Source: an uncultured Lachnospiraceae bacterium (lineage in GTDB: Bacteria; Bacillota; Clostridia; Lachnospirales; Lachnospiraceae). Taken from it: a stretch of 64,000 nucleotides of DNA. The DNA lies in contig CAKRVA010000002.1 in NCBI GenBank assembly GCA_934408585.1, positions 1 through 64,000 of the forward strand, given 5' to 3'. Position numbers and translations under genes: made by a program. Of this stretch, positions 63,173 to 64,000 are shown in pieces. The notes under the pieces are model-generated. The model searched no databases and was not told where the DNA came from. It saw nothing but the letters and a program-made list of their open reading frames with translations. The stretch's first letter is position 1; each line of letters starts with the position of its first letter.

Positions 63173-64000
63173 TCATAGATGCCATCGTAATCGTAATTTT
63201 CAAAAAACTCTTTTTCCTCTACAAGCCGACGTTCATAGTTGTCCATTGTCAAAAGTCCCTCTTCTTCTTTCATCCATTGGAGAATCATAGAATTTACCTC
63301 CGCCGAGTAGTGTGCTTTATCATTATAATAGTTCAGATTGCAAATCACTTCCGGATGGTCAAAAAAATTGAACAACTTAACATTAGGACATTGTAACAGC
63401 ATCTCTGTTGTAAGTCTTTCTGCTGCAAACTGTCTATCCAACGCATTCTGCAAATGCAATCCGTCAAAATAACAGATACTGTATGGTGTGTAATAAAAAT
63501 AAAACTCCGTATCCGGATACTTATTTACCAGGTCAATGATGTTTTGTCCTATGTTTTCCTCTACCTGCTTCCGGTCTTCATCAGTGAATGCCGGGTTTTC
63601 TAAAGGATGCTGATCTGCACGGGTATAGGAAGCAAGGATATGCTCCAATCCTGTTTCATATACCCAGGAAGAATATTCGTCCATAGAGGTAGAGGGTTCT
63701 CCCTGCAGAGTTCTTGTTATATTTGCTGTAACACCATGATACAAAATCGCTTTATTCCACACATAACGTGTGTCATTTAATATGTTCTGATCATATAGAT
63801 ACGTTGGAAATTCCTCATACTTCTGCCAGTTTGCATCCCGCATTAAATCATTATAGTCTAACGGCATCAATACCATCTTTACCTGTTGTCCATATTGCAA
63901 TGTACGGTCAAGGTTCTCACTTAGTTCTTTGAATCCAGCTCCCGAAAAAGGTTCCTTTACTGCATGTGTTCCAAATAATTCATCAAGTTCACTTGTTTTA
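63166..64000 (-). CDS. SGNH-like surface protein, 5' end cut by the window
   Basis: A partial gene: the frame is open to the right edge, giving at least 277 residues, and the true start lies beyond 64000. The visible part has GTHAVKEPFSGAG at its start, then a strand VKMVLMPLDYNDL, PDTEFYFYYTPYS in the middle and NDKAHYSAEVNSMIL near the C-terminus. The D-x-x-H pattern in the last motif is block V of the SGNH fold, so it belongs near DltD/AlgX-like membrane-anchored proteins that work in acylation of surface polymers. The catalytic Ser would be in the missing part. A TTG at 63900 is not the start. Function is inferred. Confidence 0.6.
   Translation of the reverse strand, partial: KTSELDELFGTHAVKEPFSGAGFKELSENLDRTLQYGQQVKMVLMPLDYNDLMRDANWQKYEEFPTYLYDQNILNDTRYVWNKAILYHGVTANITRTLQGEPSTSMDEYSSWVYETGLEHILASYTRADQHPLENPAFTDEDRKQVEENIGQNIIDLVNKYPDTEFYFYYTPYSICYFDGLHLQNALDRQFAAERLTTEMLLQCPNVKLFNFFDHPEVICNLNYYNDKAHYSAEVNSMILQWMKEEEGLLTMDNYERRLVEEKEFFENYDYDGIYEE

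Noticed and set aside
1..64000. GC increase from left to right as a sign of transfer
   Set aside because: Hand counts of single 60-base lines ranged from about 27 to 48 percent on both sides, so no gradient can be claimed without computing it properly.
1..64000. Mobile elements, tRNA or rRNA genes, CRISPR arrays, prophage genes
   Set aside because: None was recognised by motif, repeat pattern or gene content.

Overview
The window is 64 kb of low-GC DNA carrying an unusually long cell-surface polysaccharide or glycoprotein-glycan biosynthesis locus. Fifty-five of the 56 genes recognised lie on the minus strand, mostly a few bases apart or overlapping by 4 bp (ATGA). The only plus-strand gene is an acyltransferase at 1379-2443. 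AT-rich sequence, AGGAGG-type ribosome binding sites, and protein style (CapE/CapF/CapG, TagA-type GT26, FdtA-like cupins, GH105) suggest a Firmicute of class Clostridia, probably gut Lachnospiraceae. That placement is inference. No tRNA, rRNA, CRISPR array, insertion sequence or phage gene was seen, and no gap exceeds 300 bases.

Layout in the direction of transcription, right to left. (a) 64000-53200: a partial SGNH-like protein, two tandem GT11 fucosyltransferase-like proteins, a GT2, an ABC glycan flippase, another fucosyltransferase-like protein, a DUF5672 protein, a GT17-like protein, an initiating sugar-phosphate transferase and a GT4. (b) 53208-42240: two GT2 enzymes, a pyruvyl transferase, a Wzx flippase, a GH105-like protein, a GT11, two Wzy-like polymerases, and an aminotransferase plus FdtA-like cupin pair. 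(c) 42219-20875: more glycosyltransferases, a LbH acetyltransferase, a GT26-GT4 fusion, a Wzy-like/transferase fusion, a second Wzx, a GT-C-like membrane protein, a WbuB-like transferase, CapE, four GT-B proteins and a second ABC flippase. (d) 20878-18475: CapF and CapG, which with CapE (27737-28741) complete the UDP-N-acetyl-L-fucosamine pathway. (e) 18454-2438: a nonulosonic-acid (legionaminic-type) operon with a second initiating transferase. (f) 2443-1: the acyltransferase and a divergent SGNH hydrolase.

The most unusual part is block (e). Legionaminic-type genes (PtmE-like guanylyltransferase, LegB, LegG/NeuC, LegI/NeuB, LegF/NeuA, a PseC-like aminotransferase and a PtmG-like amidotransferase) enclose eight genes not part of any nonulosonate pathway I know: ATP-grasp ligase, GAPDH-like dehydrogenase with a rebuilt active site, glycerate-kinase homologue, nucleotidyltransferase, SDR, a 3-dehydroquinate-synthase-superfamily sugar-phosphate cyclase lacking the DHQS-specific arginine segment, a VOC epimerase-like protein and a PHP phosphatase. 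Together they look like a route to an activated cyclitol or similar carbocycle, co-transcribed with nonulosonate genes. This is the best candidate here for an undescribed system.

The locus holds two initiating transferases, two Wzx flippases, two ABC flippases and three polymerase-like proteins. It therefore probably makes at least two glycans, or is a mosaic of two clusters fused end to end. Precursors such as GDP-fucose and dTDP-4-keto-6-deoxyglucose would have to come from genes outside the window.
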